NCBI RefSeq assembly: GCF_027923555.1
Contig: NZ_AP025523.1
Location: forward strand, 248,001 to 312,000
Direction of reading: 5' to 3'
From: Vulcanimicrobium alpinum
GTDB taxonomy: Bacteria > Vulcanimicrobiota > Vulcanimicrobiia > Vulcanimicrobiales > Vulcanimicrobiaceae
Length of the DNA: 64,000 nucleotides
A model generated the notes under the pieces. The model was not told the DNA's origin. It did no database searches and worked only from the letters and a program-made list of their open reading frames with translations. The position numbers were made by a program, and so were the translations under genes. Of the stretch, positions 1 through 8,500 are shown piece after piece; within the stretch, counting starts at the first letter, position 1; every line of letters starts with the position of its first letter.

Positions 1-1
1 C

Positions 2-469
2 GGGCTCGAGAATCCGCGCGTCTACCAGTCGATGTACATCTTCAAGCAGCCGCACATCGGCGGCGAAGTGCGCTGGCATCAAGACGCGACGTACTTCGTC
101 ACCGAACCGCAGACGGTCACGACGTTCTGGTTCGCGCTCGAACGTGCCGACCGTTCGAACGGGTGTCTGTGGGTGCAGCGCGGCGGTCACCGAACGGCGC
201 TGCGCGAGCGGTTCGTCGTCGACGAGCGCGGGCCGCGCGCCGAGGTGCTCGATCCGACGCCGTGGCCCTCGCAGGACGAGGCCGAGCCGGTGGAAGTGGA
301 GGCCGGGACGCTGGTGGTATTTCACGGACTGCTGCCGCACTACAGCGCACCGAATCGCTCCGCGCGATCGCGTCACGCGTACACGCTGCACGCGGTGGAC
401 GGCCGCGCGCACTATGCGGCGACGAACTGGCTGCAGCGCGGTGCGTCGCTTCCGGTCAGAGGTTTTTGA
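2..469 (+). CDS. Phytanoyl-CoA dioxygenase family protein (5' end outside window)
   Basis: The reading frame is open from the first bases and ends at TGA 467-469, so only the C-terminal part is present. It shows the Fe(II)/2-oxoglutarate dioxygenase facial triad: WHQDATYF supplies the His and Asp, and the His in LPHYSAPN near the end is the likely third ligand. An Arg a little further on (SARSRHAY) is placed to bind 2-oxoglutarate. PhyH-family enzymes hydroxylate alkyl or acyl-CoA substrates; the substrate here cannot be told. The downstream acyl-CoA dehydrogenase is convergent, so the two are not one operon. Confidence 0.8.
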   Translation, partial: GLENPRVYQSMYIFKQPHIGGEVRWHQDATYFVTEPQTVTTFWFALERADRSNGCLWVQRGGHRTALRERFVVDERGPRAEVLDPTPWPSQDEAEPVEVEAGTLVVFHGLLPHYSAPNRSARSRHAYTLHAVDGRAHYAATNWLQRGASLPVRGF

Positions 470-480
470 GCACCGTCGGG

Positions 481-501
481 CTTCGATGAGCTCAGCGTGA
501 C
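481..501. repeat. Dispersed 3'-end repeat, copy 1
   Basis: CTTCGATGAGCTCAGCGTGAC matches the reverse form of the repeat found at 24269, 27829, 32485, 40045 and 44266. It lies between two convergent genes and its last base touches the stop codon of the acyl-CoA dehydrogenase. Confidence 0.7.
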
Positions 502-1649
502 TAAAGGCCGATTTGGCGGGCGATGACGAGGCGTTGCACTTCGTTGGTGCCTTCGCCGATCTCGTTGATTTTTTGGTCGCGGTACATCCGTGAGATCGGG
601 TATTCGTCCATGAAGCCGTAGCCGCCATGGATTTGCAGCGCTTCGTTGACGACGCGGCGTGACATCTCACCCGAGAAGAGTTTCGCAAGCGACGCGTTCA
701 GTTCGAACGGCCGTCCCTGATCCTTTTCCCACGCGGCTTTGAGCACCATGAGCTTTGCGTGCTCGATCTCCATCAGCATGTCGGCGAGCTTGAACTGGAT
801 CGCCTGGAACTTCGAGATGGGTTTCCCGAACTGATGGCGTTCCTTGGCGTATTTGTAGGCTTCGTCGTACGCGCCCATCGCGAGCCCGACCGAGAGCGCG
901 GCGACCGAGATGCGTCCGCCGTCGAGGATGGAAAGGAACTGGCGGAAGCCGTGGCCGCGCCGGCCGAGGAGATTCTCCTCGGGGACCTTCGCGTCGACGA
1001 ACGAAAGCTCGCGCGTGTCGCTCGCGCGCCAGCCCATCTTCTTGTACTGTTTCGAGCGGGTGAAGCCCGGCGTGTCCTGCGGAACGATGATGTTGGAGAT
1101 CTCGGGCTTGCCGTCGGCGTCGGTGCCGGTGATCGCGGTGATCGTCGTGCCGCCGGTGATCTCGGTGCCGCTGTTGGTGATGAAGGCTTTGGTGCCGTTG
1201 ATCGTCCATTGACCGTCGCCGAGCACGGCGCGCGTTTGCGTTCCGCCCGCGTCGCTCCCCGCGTTGGGCTCGGTCAGTCCGAAGCCCCAGAGTTTCTCGC
1301 CGCGTGCGAGCGGGACGAGGTACGTCTGCTTTTGGGTTTCGGTGCCGAAGTAGTAGATCGGCGACGCGCCGAGCGAGACGTGCGCGGCCAGGGTAATTCC
1401 GGTCGACGCGTCGGCGCGGCTGATCTCCATCACCGCGAGCGCGTAACTCACCGTGTCGGCGCCGGCGCCGCCGTATTCTTCGGGGAACGGCAACCCCATG
1501 AGTCCGAGCTCGGCCATCTTCGCGACTAGCTCGTACGGGAAGCGCGCCTCGGCGTCGTTGCGCTCCGCTTGCGGTGCGACCTCGTTCTGCGCGAAGTCGC
1601 GGCAGAGTTCTTGGATCGCGCGCTGGTCGTCGGTCAGCTCGAAGTTCAT
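501..1649 (-). CDS. Acyl-CoA dehydrogenase
   Basis: 382 residues, normal for the family, starting at ATG 1647-1649 (MNFELTDDQRAIQELCRDFA). An upstream in-frame extension is rich in Arg and not family-like. The FAD/substrate signatures are present (GFGLTEPNAGSDAGGTQT in the middle domain). The C-terminal signature MYRDQKINEIGEGTNEVQRL places the catalytic Glu in the GEGT motif. This flavoenzyme introduces the alpha,beta double bond in acyl-CoA thioesters and passes electrons to ETF. The short/branched-chain type is most likely from size and C-terminal signature, but chain length is not decided. It is divergent from the XRE regulator next door, which could control it. Confidence 0.93.
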   Translation of the reverse strand: MNFELTDDQRAIQELCRDFAQNEVAPQAERNDAEARFPYELVAKMAELGLMGLPFPEEYGGAGADTVSYALAVMEISRADASTGITLAAHVSLGASPIYYFGTETQKQTYLVPLARGEKLWGFGLTEPNAGSDAGGTQTRAVLGDGQWTINGTKAFITNSGTEITGGTTITAITGTDADGKPEISNIIVPQDTPGFTRSKQYKKMGWRASDTRELSFVDAKVPEENLLGRRGHGFRQFLSILDGGRISVAALSVGLAMGAYDEAYKYAKERHQFGKPISKFQAIQFKLADMLMEIEHAKLMVLKAAWEKDQGRPFELNASLAKLFSGEMSRRVVNEALQIHGGYGFMDEYPISRMYRDQKINEIGEGTNEVQRLVIARQIGL

Positions 1650-1728
1650 GGCGGCCTCGAAATAACGCGGAAGAAGGCGCCGGACCCTCCCGGGAGTGCG
1701 CTTGCGCCGTAGTGAGAAAGTTACCACC

Positions 1729-2526
1729 GTGGATGCTCGGGAGGATCATCGGCGTCGCGTCGGCGCGTTCTTGCGGGCGCAGCGCAAGCGCTTGCTCCCC
1801 CAGGAGGTCGGTCTGGGCCCCGAGCGCGGCCGGCGCGGCGAGGGCCTGCGGCGCACCGAGGTCGCCGCGCTCGCCTATGTGAGCGTAACGCTCTACACGT
1901 GGCTCGAGCAAGGCCGAGATTTCCCCGTCTCCGCCGTCGCACTCAATGCCGTCGCGAACGCCCTGCGTCTCGACGAATCGGGCCGGGCTTACCTGATGAC
2001 GCTGCGCGCACGCGATCCCCAGCCGCCCCCGAAGGTGCAGGACGTCGGCCCCGCGCTGCGCGCGCTGATCGAGCGCCACACGCTGGGGCCGGCGTACGTG
2101 ATGACGCGGCGCTGGGACATCATCATGTGGAACGCGCTGCTGACGGAGGTGTTCGGCGTGCTCGACGTCGCGCCGTGGGGAGCGTACAACGCGCTGTGGT
2201 GGGTGTTCGCGGCGGAGCGCGCGCGCACGCTCTATCCGGGCTGGCTCGAGATGGCGCGGCGCATCGTGGCGCAGTTCCGGCTCGACGCTATGCAGCACGC
2301 GGGGCACGACGACTTCGACGAACTCGTCGAGCGGCTGCGCGAGCGCAGCCCGGAGTTCGCGGCGCTCTGGCAGCGCGACGATGCCGTGCAATTGCGTTCC
2401 GAAGGACACATCGAGGTCGTCGACAACGCCGGCGAACGGCGCCGCTACGCGACGCTGACGCTCGTACCGCAGAACAGCGAATCGCTGCGCGCGGTGTTCT
2501 TCTTCCCGGTCCCCGAGGGCGCATGA
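1729..2526 (+). CDS. XRE-type regulator with MmyB-like ligand-binding domain
   Basis: About 265 residues from GTG 1729; GTG 1696 is an alternative start. The first ~90 residues form a helix-turn-helix (RRTEVAALAYVSVTLYTWLEQG) of the XRE type. The rest is the MmyB-like domain (GPAYVMTRRWDIIMWNALLTEVFG, ... ELVERLRERSPEFAALW), a PAS-like fold that in characterised members binds fatty-acid-like ligands. It is divergent from the acyl-CoA dehydrogenase with a gap of about 80 bp, so control of that gene is plausible. A paralogue lies at 43424. Confidence 0.85.
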   Translation: MDAREDHRRRVGAFLRAQRKRLLPQEVGLGPERGRRGEGLRRTEVAALAYVSVTLYTWLEQGRDFPVSAVALNAVANALRLDESGRAYLMTLRARDPQPPPKVQDVGPALRALIERHTLGPAYVMTRRWDIIMWNALLTEVFGVLDVAPWGAYNALWWVFAAERARTLYPGWLEMARRIVAQFRLDAMQHAGHDDFDELVERLRERSPEFAALWQRDDAVQLRSEGHIEVVDNAGERRRYATLTLVPQNSESLRAVFFFPVPEGA

Positions 2527-2572
2527 TCGGGCCCGACAAGGTGTCCGCGGACCGGCGTCGGATGGTCCGCTC

Positions 2573-2854
2573 ATGCGAACGCGGGACTTATTCGCCACCC
2601 TGCGCGACCGCGTGCGCCCGCTGCTGGCTCATCCCGCGGGCGTCGTCGAGTCGTGGAACGGCAACGCCGATCCGGTGTGGCGCCGCGGCGAAGCGTGGGT
2701 CCGCGTCGAGGCGGTCACCAAACTGCAGGTGCGCCTCGTCGCCGGCAGCGGCGGCACCACCACCGTGGAGCGCGTGCAGGCTGCGGACGATCTCGACGCG
2801 CTCGTTCGCGACGTCGCCGCGCTCGTCGACGCGAGCGCCGCGGTCGCGCCTTAG
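2573..2854 (+). CDS. Hypothetical protein, 93 aa
   Basis: Starts at ATG 2573 (MRTRDLFATLRDRVRPLL) and ends at TAG 2852-2854, overlapping the convergent gene by 4 bp. The product is soluble, with alternating strands (VRVEAVTKLQVRLVAG) and an acidic C-terminal helix. I do not recognise a family. It follows the XRE gene by 46 bp and may be co-transcribed with it. Confidence 0.5.
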   Translation: MRTRDLFATLRDRVRPLLAHPAGVVESWNGNADPVWRRGEAWVRVEAVTKLQVRLVAGSGGTTTVERVQAADDLDALVRDVAALVDASAAVAP

Positions 2855-3087
2855 CTCGAGCGCGCGATATAGGTGTAGCTGCCCGGCTGCCACGCCGCGA
2901 CGCTGCCGTCGTGCATCACGAACGATTCGCAGCCGTCGACCTCCGGGTTGAAGTCGTCGTTGCGCGCTTTCGTGCGCGCCCAATCGACGTTCCCGTCCTG
3001 CCGCGCAGCCGCCCGTGCCTTCGTGTAGGAGAACTGCGAGGACTTCGCGATCGCATTGAGCGCGCGAACCAACTGCTGAGCCTGCAT
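2851..3087 (-). CDS. Hypothetical protein, 78 aa
   Basis: ATG 3085-3087 (MQAQQLVRALNAIAKSSQF) to TAA 2851-2853. It is a compact, mixed-charge protein ending VAAWQPGSYTYIARSS, and no family is recognised. The ATG lies 8 nt after the natural end of the WYL-regulator frame (3096), so it reads as the last gene of the VOC-WYL operon. No clear Shine-Dalgarno sequence is visible. Confidence 0.5.
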   Translation of the reverse strand: MQAQQLVRALNAIAKSSQFSYTKARAAARQDGNVDWARTKARNDDFNPEVDGCESFVMHDGSVAAWQPGSYTYIARSS

Positions 3088-3095
3088 CGCGGCGT

Positions 3096-3779
3096 TTACG
3101 GCATCGGCCGTGCGCGCACCCGTGCCAGAAACGCGTCGAGCGTCTTCCCGTCTTCGTCGGGGAACGGCTCCCCGAGTGCCGGTTCGCGGATGCGGTCGAG
3201 CCGGAAACTGCGGAAGTCGTCGCGCAGTTCGCACCACGCGACGAGCGTCCACACTTTGCCTCAGAAATAGAGCCCCAGCGGCCGGATCGTGCGCGCGGTC
3301 GCGGTACCGTCGTCCGTCGCGTACGCGATAGCCAGCCGGCGGCGCGCGTCGATCGCTTCGCGCGCGATCTCGAAATGCGACGGCGCCGTTCCGCGCGCGA
3401 AGCGCGGTGCATAGATGCGCGCATCGTCGAGCGGCGCGAGCAGGTCGGCAGGCACCGCGCCGCGGATGCGCGCGAGCGCCGACCGCGCCGACGCGGCGAG
3501 ACCGGGCCCGCACCACGCCTCGACGAAACGCACCCCGACGACGAGCGCTTCGATCTCGTGCCGCTCGAACATCAGCGGCGGGATCTCGAACGTCGCCGGA
3601 AGGCGATAGCCACGGCCGGGTTCGCCTTCGATCGGAACGCCGCAGAGCGTGAGCTCGTCGACGTCGCGGTAGATCGTCCGTTCCGACACCTCGAGCCGCT
3701 CGGCGAGACGGCGTGCCGTGACGTTGCGGCCGCCTCGCAGCAGCTGCACGATGGTGAAGAGGCGGTCGGCACCGCGCAT
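3096..3779 (-). pseudogene. YafY/WYL-domain transcriptional regulator with one in-frame TGA
   Basis: The frame begins at ATG 3777-3779, 3 nt after the VOC gene stop. It has an N-terminal HTH_11 domain (LAERLEVSERTIYRDVDELTLCG) and then the WYL domain. After RPLGLYF there is TGA (3261-3263), and the same frame continues GKVWTLVAWCELRDDFRSFR to TAA 3096. In this family the tract reads LGLxFWGKVWTL, so the TGA replaces a conserved Trp codon (TGG to TGA). Only one substitution separates it from a full 227-aa regulator. It is either a recent nonsense allele or a sequencing error; without the tail the ligand domain would be incomplete. Confidence 0.85.
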
Positions 3780-3782
3780 CGC

Positions 3783-4178
3783 CTACGACATCGCGTGCAG
3801 CCCCACCCGATTCCCTTCCGAGTCGAGGATGTGCGCGACGAATCCCAGCCCTTCCGGCAGTGCGGTTTTCGGCAGCGCGACGCGTCCGCCGGCAGCGGGA
3901 ACGCGCTCGAGCGTGCGGTCGAGCCGCCCGTCGGCGTCGAGGTACACGATCGTCCCGTTCGAGCACGGCTTCCATTCCGGCCCCTGGACGAGGCAGCCGC
4001 CGGTGCCGGTCTCGCGGTCATAGGGGAACACCGCGATGCGCGCGGTGCCGAAGGGGCGATCGATCAGCGTCGTTTCGAGAATCGTTTCGCAGAAGCGGCG
4101 CGCGCGATCGAAGTCGGTGGTGGCGATTTCGAACCAGGTGAGCGCGCTCGTGCGCGGCGGCGCTGCGGTGTCGGTCAT
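3783..4178 (-). CDS. VOC-family (glyoxalase/bleomycin-resistance fold) protein
   Basis: 131 residues from ATG 4176-4178, chosen because GAGGAC lies just upstream at Shine-Dalgarno distance. Two beta-alpha-beta-beta-beta halves are visible: LTWFEIATTDFDRARRFCETIL, and AAGGRVALPKTALPEGLGFV followed by DSEGNRVGLHA. This is the small PhnB/GLOD-like type often encoded beside a YafY regulator. The substrate is unknown. It is the first gene of a VOC-WYL-78aa operon behind the palindrome at 4226-4253. Confidence 0.82.
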   Translation of the reverse strand: MTDTAAPPRTSALTWFEIATTDFDRARRFCETILETTLIDRPFGTARIAVFPYDRETGTGGCLVQGPEWKPCSNGTIVYLDADGRLDRTLERVPAAGGRVALPKTALPEGLGFVAHILDSEGNRVGLHAMS

Positions 4179-4225
4179 CGTTCTTGTCCTCATCGGCGTC
4201 GGTGCGATGCGCCTACCGTAGCAAA

Positions 4226-4253
4226 CGCTCCTGACAGCGTGCTGTCAGGAGCG
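4226..4253. promoter_or_regulatory. Perfect 12-bp inverted repeat, likely WYL-regulator operator
   Basis: CGCTCCTGACAG and CTGTCAGGAGCG flank a 4-nt CGTG centre. It sits about 48 bp upstream of the VOC start and is the only strong palindrome in this gap. CTGACAG-type palindromes in front of YafY-regulated genes fit an autoregulated operator; this assignment is inferred from position. Confidence 0.65.
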
Positions 4254-4305
4254 GATGCGAGATCGCGTTTGACCGGGCTGCGGTTGCGGGAACCGGGAAG
4301 GCCGG

Positions 4306-4773
4306 ATGTCTGTCACCGATGTTCGCCGCGTCGCACTGCTCGTCGCTGACGACGCCGCGTCCGCCTGCGTGTCGCGCATCGTCGACGCGCTCCGATCCGG
4401 CCGCGACCGGGTGCACGTCGTGACGCATCGCATCGGGGCGCTTGCGCTCGCGGCGCACGGCGCGGTTCTTCCGGATCGCGCGCTCCAGGCCGCCGCTTCG
4501 GCCGATGCGGTTCTCGTCGCGATCGGCGCGCAGCACCGTGAGACGACGGCGGCACTGGCGGCGATTCGCGAGCAGTTGGGCTTCACGCGGCGCCCCGCCG
4601 ACGCCGGTGGTGCGCGCATGTGGCTCAACGCGGCCGGAACGCGCGGCTGCTTCATCGTCGGCACGTTGCCGGCCGGGTTGACCGCCGTCGCGCTCGCGCT
4701 GGAATACGCGTTCGGCGATCGCGATGGTGCAAACGCGTTGCGCGACGCACGGCTCCGGGCTGCGCTCGCTTAA
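4306..4773 (+). CDS. Short protein resembling both ends of isopropylmalate/isocitrate dehydrogenase
   Basis: 155 residues from ATG 4306 behind GGGAAGG. Residues ~45-95 (LALAAHGAVLPDRALQAAAS, ADAVLVAIGA, AALAAIREQLGF) resemble the LeuB stretch G.PLPDETL..C..ADAVLLGAVG followed by ALRK.LGL. The C-terminal part (GTLPAGLTAVALALEYAFGD) resembles the LeuB end (NPIATILSAAMLLRYS). Everything between, including the metal-binding Asp residues and the Lys/Tyr catalytic pair, is missing, against a usual ~350 residues. It is probably a non-catalytic shortened relative; the relationship is judged by eye only. Confidence 0.55.
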   Translation: MSVTDVRRVALLVADDAASACVSRIVDALRSGRDRVHVVTHRIGALALAAHGAVLPDRALQAAASADAVLVAIGAQHRETTAALAAIREQLGFTRRPADAGGARMWLNAAGTRGCFIVGTLPAGLTAVALALEYAFGDRDGANALRDARLRAALA

Positions 4774-4880
4774 GCGCGCCCCGACGGAGACGATCGCGCT
4801 GCCGGGCAGCAGCTTCCGTTCTCGAGTAGCGACAACGAGCCGCACCCGTGATGGATTGACCGTATACTCTGCGCGGTATC

Positions 4881-6231
4881 ATGCGGTCGATGAATCGTCG
4901 ATCGCTGGTGGCGGCAGCCGTGATCCTGGTCGCCAGCATTGTCTTCGGAGCTTGGAAGGTTCACGAACATCGGGTGCATGTTGCTCTCATGAATCGCGAG
5001 GACATCCCCAACCCCGTCAAAGCGGAGCACATTGCGAAAATCCACGTCTCTCCGATGCAGCCGGTTCCGTTTCGGCAGGATGTTCTCGATAATCGGCGCG
5101 GCAACCACAAGGCGAAAGTCATCATCAATCCCGATGGTCTCGGTTCCGTCGTAGCGGCGATCTATGAGCCGAGCACCGTGGAGCTGTATCGCGCGGCCCA
5201 CGAGTCATTCTCCATTGCCCATCCGGGCTATATCGGCGGCGACGAAGACGCGCAAGTTGCGGATATCGACGGCGACGGTACGCCGGACATTGTCACCGGC
5301 GGCCAAAACTTCATCGTGAGCGTGCTTCTCAATCCGGGGCGCAGCGCATGTTCCAACGTCTATCGCTGTCCGTGGGCTTCACTTACGATCGATCGCGGGC
5401 GCAACTCGCATGACGTGCAGATTGGAGATGTCAACGGAAACGGCCGCCCGGACGTCGTTACCGAACAGGGCGTATACTTCAACGAAGATGGCGGCCGGCA
5501 CTGGGATTTCGCCGGACGCGAAGTCATTCCGCGCGACGGTCAAGGCACCACGGTGGGCGTCCTCGATGCCGATGGTTTTCCCGACATCATTGCTCCGTTT
5601 CATCTAGGCACGATGCTCGCGCGATTCGTGAATCCGCGCCATCATCGCGGCGATCCGCTGCACGAGCGATGGCAGGCCGACGTCATCGACGCACATCCGC
5701 TCTTCACGGGCAACATGAGCACGGCGATCGCGGATGTCGATCATGACGGCCGCAACGACATCCTGCTCGCTCCCATGTACGGCGGCGGCGGACTCGTCTG
5801 GTACCAAGCCGTCAACGCCTGGGGCACCGTGGCGCCGGCATATGATCGATCCTACCATCAACTTCGTTCACCAAGGGTCGTTGAAGGTCGCCGATTTCGA
5901 CGGCGACGGCTGCCTCGACGTTGCGTTCGCCGAGCAGGATCAATCGCCCACGCGCCGAGTCGGCGTCTTCTACAATGTGAACGGCGACGGTTCGAAATGG
6001 AAACTGCAGGTTCTCTCGACGAGCGGCGGGCACAACATCAGGGTCGGAGCGCTCGGCAGGGACAAATTACCGAGCATCGTCAGCGCGCGCTGGGGTTACG
6101 GCGCAACCGCGGACCCGCTCGTCGTCTGGCGAAATGTTCGATTCCGGACCAGAAGTCCGGAACGTGCAAAGTGCGGCGCGAAGCAGTCGAGCATTGCGCG
6201 GTCCGCACGGCAGCTGACGCCGGCGCACTGA
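4881..6231 (+). pseudogene. Secreted FG-GAP/VCBS-repeat protein with a frameshift
   Basis: Starts at ATG 4881 or 4890 with a signal-anchor (SLVAAAVILVASIVFG). At least five FG-GAP calcium-binding loops follow: VADIDGDGTPDIV, IGDVNGNGRPDVV, VLDADGFPDII, IADVDHDGRNDIL and, in another frame, VADFDGDGCLDVAF. The frame must change between about 5815 and 5835 (after VNAWG) to continue as HMIDPTINFVHQGSLKVADF to TGA 6229-6231. Such beta-propeller proteins are extracellular. It is either inactivated or carries a sequencing indel. Confidence 0.75.
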
Positions 6232-6271
6232 ACCGCACGCACGACGTACGCAGAACGAGGGCCGCGTTCGC

Positions 6272-7919
6272 CTAGCGCGCCGCGGCTAATCGCTCGCGCA
6301 GCCGTCGAGCCAGCGGCGCGCCCGGATCGATGCGATCGGAACGGCGCCCGGTGGCGCGAGCGGAGCCGACGTCGCCGCGCGCGAGCGCAACCAAGCCGGC
6401 ACCGGCGACCGCGTCGGCATCGCCCGGATCGATCTGCGCTGCACGCATGAACCGTGACGACGCCGCCCCGAGATCGCCGCGCTCGAGCGCGAGCTGCGCG
6501 GCGTCGAGCAGATACTTCGTGTTCAAGGGCGCGAGTGCGCTCGCGCGATCCAAATCGGCGGCGGCCTCCGCCGGCCGGTCGAGGCGAGCGGCGAGTCGGC
6601 CCAGACGCCACCAGGCGTCGCCCAGCGCGTTCGGACGCGTCGGCGTCTGCGCGAGGCGGTCGCGGATGCGTCGCTCGAGCGCGTCGGCGTCGTGCAGACG
6701 GCCTCGCTGCACGCGCTCGTTCACGAGGTGCTGCAGTGCCTCATCGTTGCCGGCGTCGAGATAAAACGCGATCGCCGTCGCTTCGTCGCCGCGAACAGCC
6801 GCCGATCGTGCCCGGCGGTCGTCACGCCGGGCACCGGGAGGCATGCGCGCGATCCACGCCGCCGCCGTAACGGGGTCGCCGCGCTGCAGCGCGTCGTCGG
6901 ACCGTGCACCGTGCGACGTCAGCCGCGCGCGCAGTTCGGCGGCAAACCGCCACCAGCCCCACGCGAGCGCCGCAACGCCGAGCAGACCCGCTTCGGCCGC
7001 GACCGTCAAGACGATGCCGTGCGCGTGAAGCGCGGACGGTTCGGCGCCGGGTGCGCGGACCAGCGGATACACGTGCGCGAACCCGAACGGTCCGACTCCC
7101 GAGAACGGAAACCGCACGATCGACTGCAGCGCCGCTTCCCAAATCGAGAGGCGGGTGAAGTTTTCCGACGGATCGTGGTGCGCGTTGAACACGAGCGCGA
7201 GGAGGGCGATCGCTGCGCCGGCGAGCGCGGCGGCGTACCGCAATCGTCCGCGCCGCGCCACGGCCAGCATCGCGAGCGCTTCGGTCAAGCCTGCCCAGCC
7301 GGCGCGCGAGAACGTCAGCGCGAACGCCGTCGTTCCCAGCGCTAATCCGCACCACGCGAACGGCGCCAACGCGCCGCCGCGCCGCGCGAGCGCAAACGCG
7401 ATGGGGATGAAGACGATGAGGTAGCCGGCGAGTTCGCCTGGAACGACGAACGTGCCGGTCGCGCGGGCGTGCGAGATCGTGTAGAGCGCCGCCGGAACGC
7501 GCGCCGCCAGCAGCGCGATCGCGAGGGCCGACGCGAGCGCGCCCGAAACGACGAAGGTGCGAAGAAGCGCGTCGAGCGCGCGCGGTTCGCGCGCACAGCG
7601 CACGATCGCCGCGTACCACACGACGCCGGCACCCGCGACCGCCACGAAGAGCGCACCGCCGAGGGGATCGCGACCGAGCACCGCGGCGACGGCTCCCGCC
7701 GCAGGCGGCGCGGCCAGGGACGATCAGCGGTACGGGCCCGCGGGGCAGCACGACCAGCGCCGTCGACCAGACCGCGACGCACGCGGCGGCGATCGCCAGC
7801 AGCACGACGACCGCCGCCGGCGGAAGCAGCGAAGCGCCGGGGACGGTCGCCGGCGCGAGCGCGATCGGCGCAGGGAACAGCGGGATGAGCGCGAGCGCGA
7901 ACGCGGCGGCGCGCTGCAA
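6272..7919 (-). pseudogene. O-antigen ligase/Wzy-like membrane protein with C-terminal TPRs, frameshifted
   Basis: The N-terminal membrane part starts at TTG 7917-7919 (only 6 nt after an in-frame stop) and runs to about 7720. The remaining ~470 residues are in another frame, so an indel lies near 7700-7725. The second part has many membrane segments, a Wzy_C-like stretch (NFTRLSIWEAALQSIVRFPF, SGVGPFGFAH) and a periplasmic His (ALHAHG). TPR helices follow (AAADLDRASALAPLNTKYLL, RAAQIDPGDADAVAGAGLVA). Such proteins transfer or polymerise surface glycans. Confidence 0.7.
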
Positions 7920-7991
7920 ACGGGCTTACGCGCGCGGATCCCGCTTCGAGCGGCAGGCGAAGCCGCGCCGCCCGGCGTGAATCTCCCAGGC

Positions 7992-8267
7992 ATGTGCCGC
8001 AACATCCGGACGCTGTACAACTTTGAGCCGCCGGCGACGGACGACGACATCCGCGCGGCTGCGGTGCAATTCGTGCGGAAGCTCTCCGGCTTCACGCGAC
8101 CCTCGCATCAGAACGAAGCGGCGTTCGAGCAGGCGGTCGACGATGTCGCGATCGTCGCGCGGCGCCTCATCGATTCGCTCGTGACGGCGTCGGCGCCCCG
8201 GGATCGCGAGGCCTGGACGGCCCGAGCGAAGGCGCGGGCTACTGCGCGACGCGCCGCGAGACCGTGA
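7992..8267 (+). CDS. DUF2277 family protein
   Basis: ATG 7992. The N-terminus MCRNIRTLYNFEPPATDDDI and the following QFVRKLSGF, AFEQAVDDVA and SAPRDRE are the hallmark of DUF2277, a ~90-residue family of unknown function. The 91-aa length fits. The last 29 bp overlap the convergent small gene at 8239. Confidence 0.88.
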   Translation: MCRNIRTLYNFEPPATDDDIRAAAVQFVRKLSGFTRPSHQNEAAFEQAVDDVAIVARRLIDSLVTASAPRDREAWTARAKARATARRAARP

Positions 8268-8484
8268 TCGGGTCTTTTGCGGCGCTCTCCGCCTCGCCGG
8301 AGAAGTTGACCACCACGCCGTAGCGGCGGGCCAGGGCCTCGCGCTCGGCGTCGAAGCGCCGGCGGATCCGCGCGGAGGCGTCCTGCGCTTCTTTCGTGAG
8401 CCGGTCGTGCAGGAGCGCTTTGCGCGCGGTTTTGGCCTGTTTGGCCTCACCGGAACGTGTTTTCATCCTCTCTTTGTTGCGCAT
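8239..8484 (-). CDS. Small basic protein, 81 aa
   Basis: ATG 8482-8484 (MRNKERMKTRSGEAKQAKTA); ATG 8466 is possible but an A/G-rich run abuts it too closely to be its ribosome site. The N-terminal half is Lys/Arg/Ala-rich and helical (LLHDRLTKEAQDASARIRRR), then a hydrophobic strand GVVVNFSG. The family is not recognised. It sits downstream of the ArsR gene in the same direction. Confidence 0.5.
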   Translation of the reverse strand: MRNKERMKTRSGEAKQAKTARKALLHDRLTKEAQDASARIRRRFDAEREALARRYGVVVNFSGEAESAAKDPITVSRRVAQ

Positions 8485-8500
8485 CGGCGCGCCGGCACCC

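Noticed and set aside
667-2598. Long minus-strand frame of 643 codons across the acyl-CoA dehydrogenase and XRE genes
   Set aside because: Arg/Asp-rich shadow of genuine coding frames, as expected in GC-rich DNA; the overlapping genes have clear family motifs.
3261-3263. TGA in the WYL gene as a selenocysteine codon, given selA/selB nearby
   Set aside because: The family residue is Trp, not Cys; no SECIS-like hairpin is evident downstream; a regulator with Sec at a structural Trp would be unprecedented.
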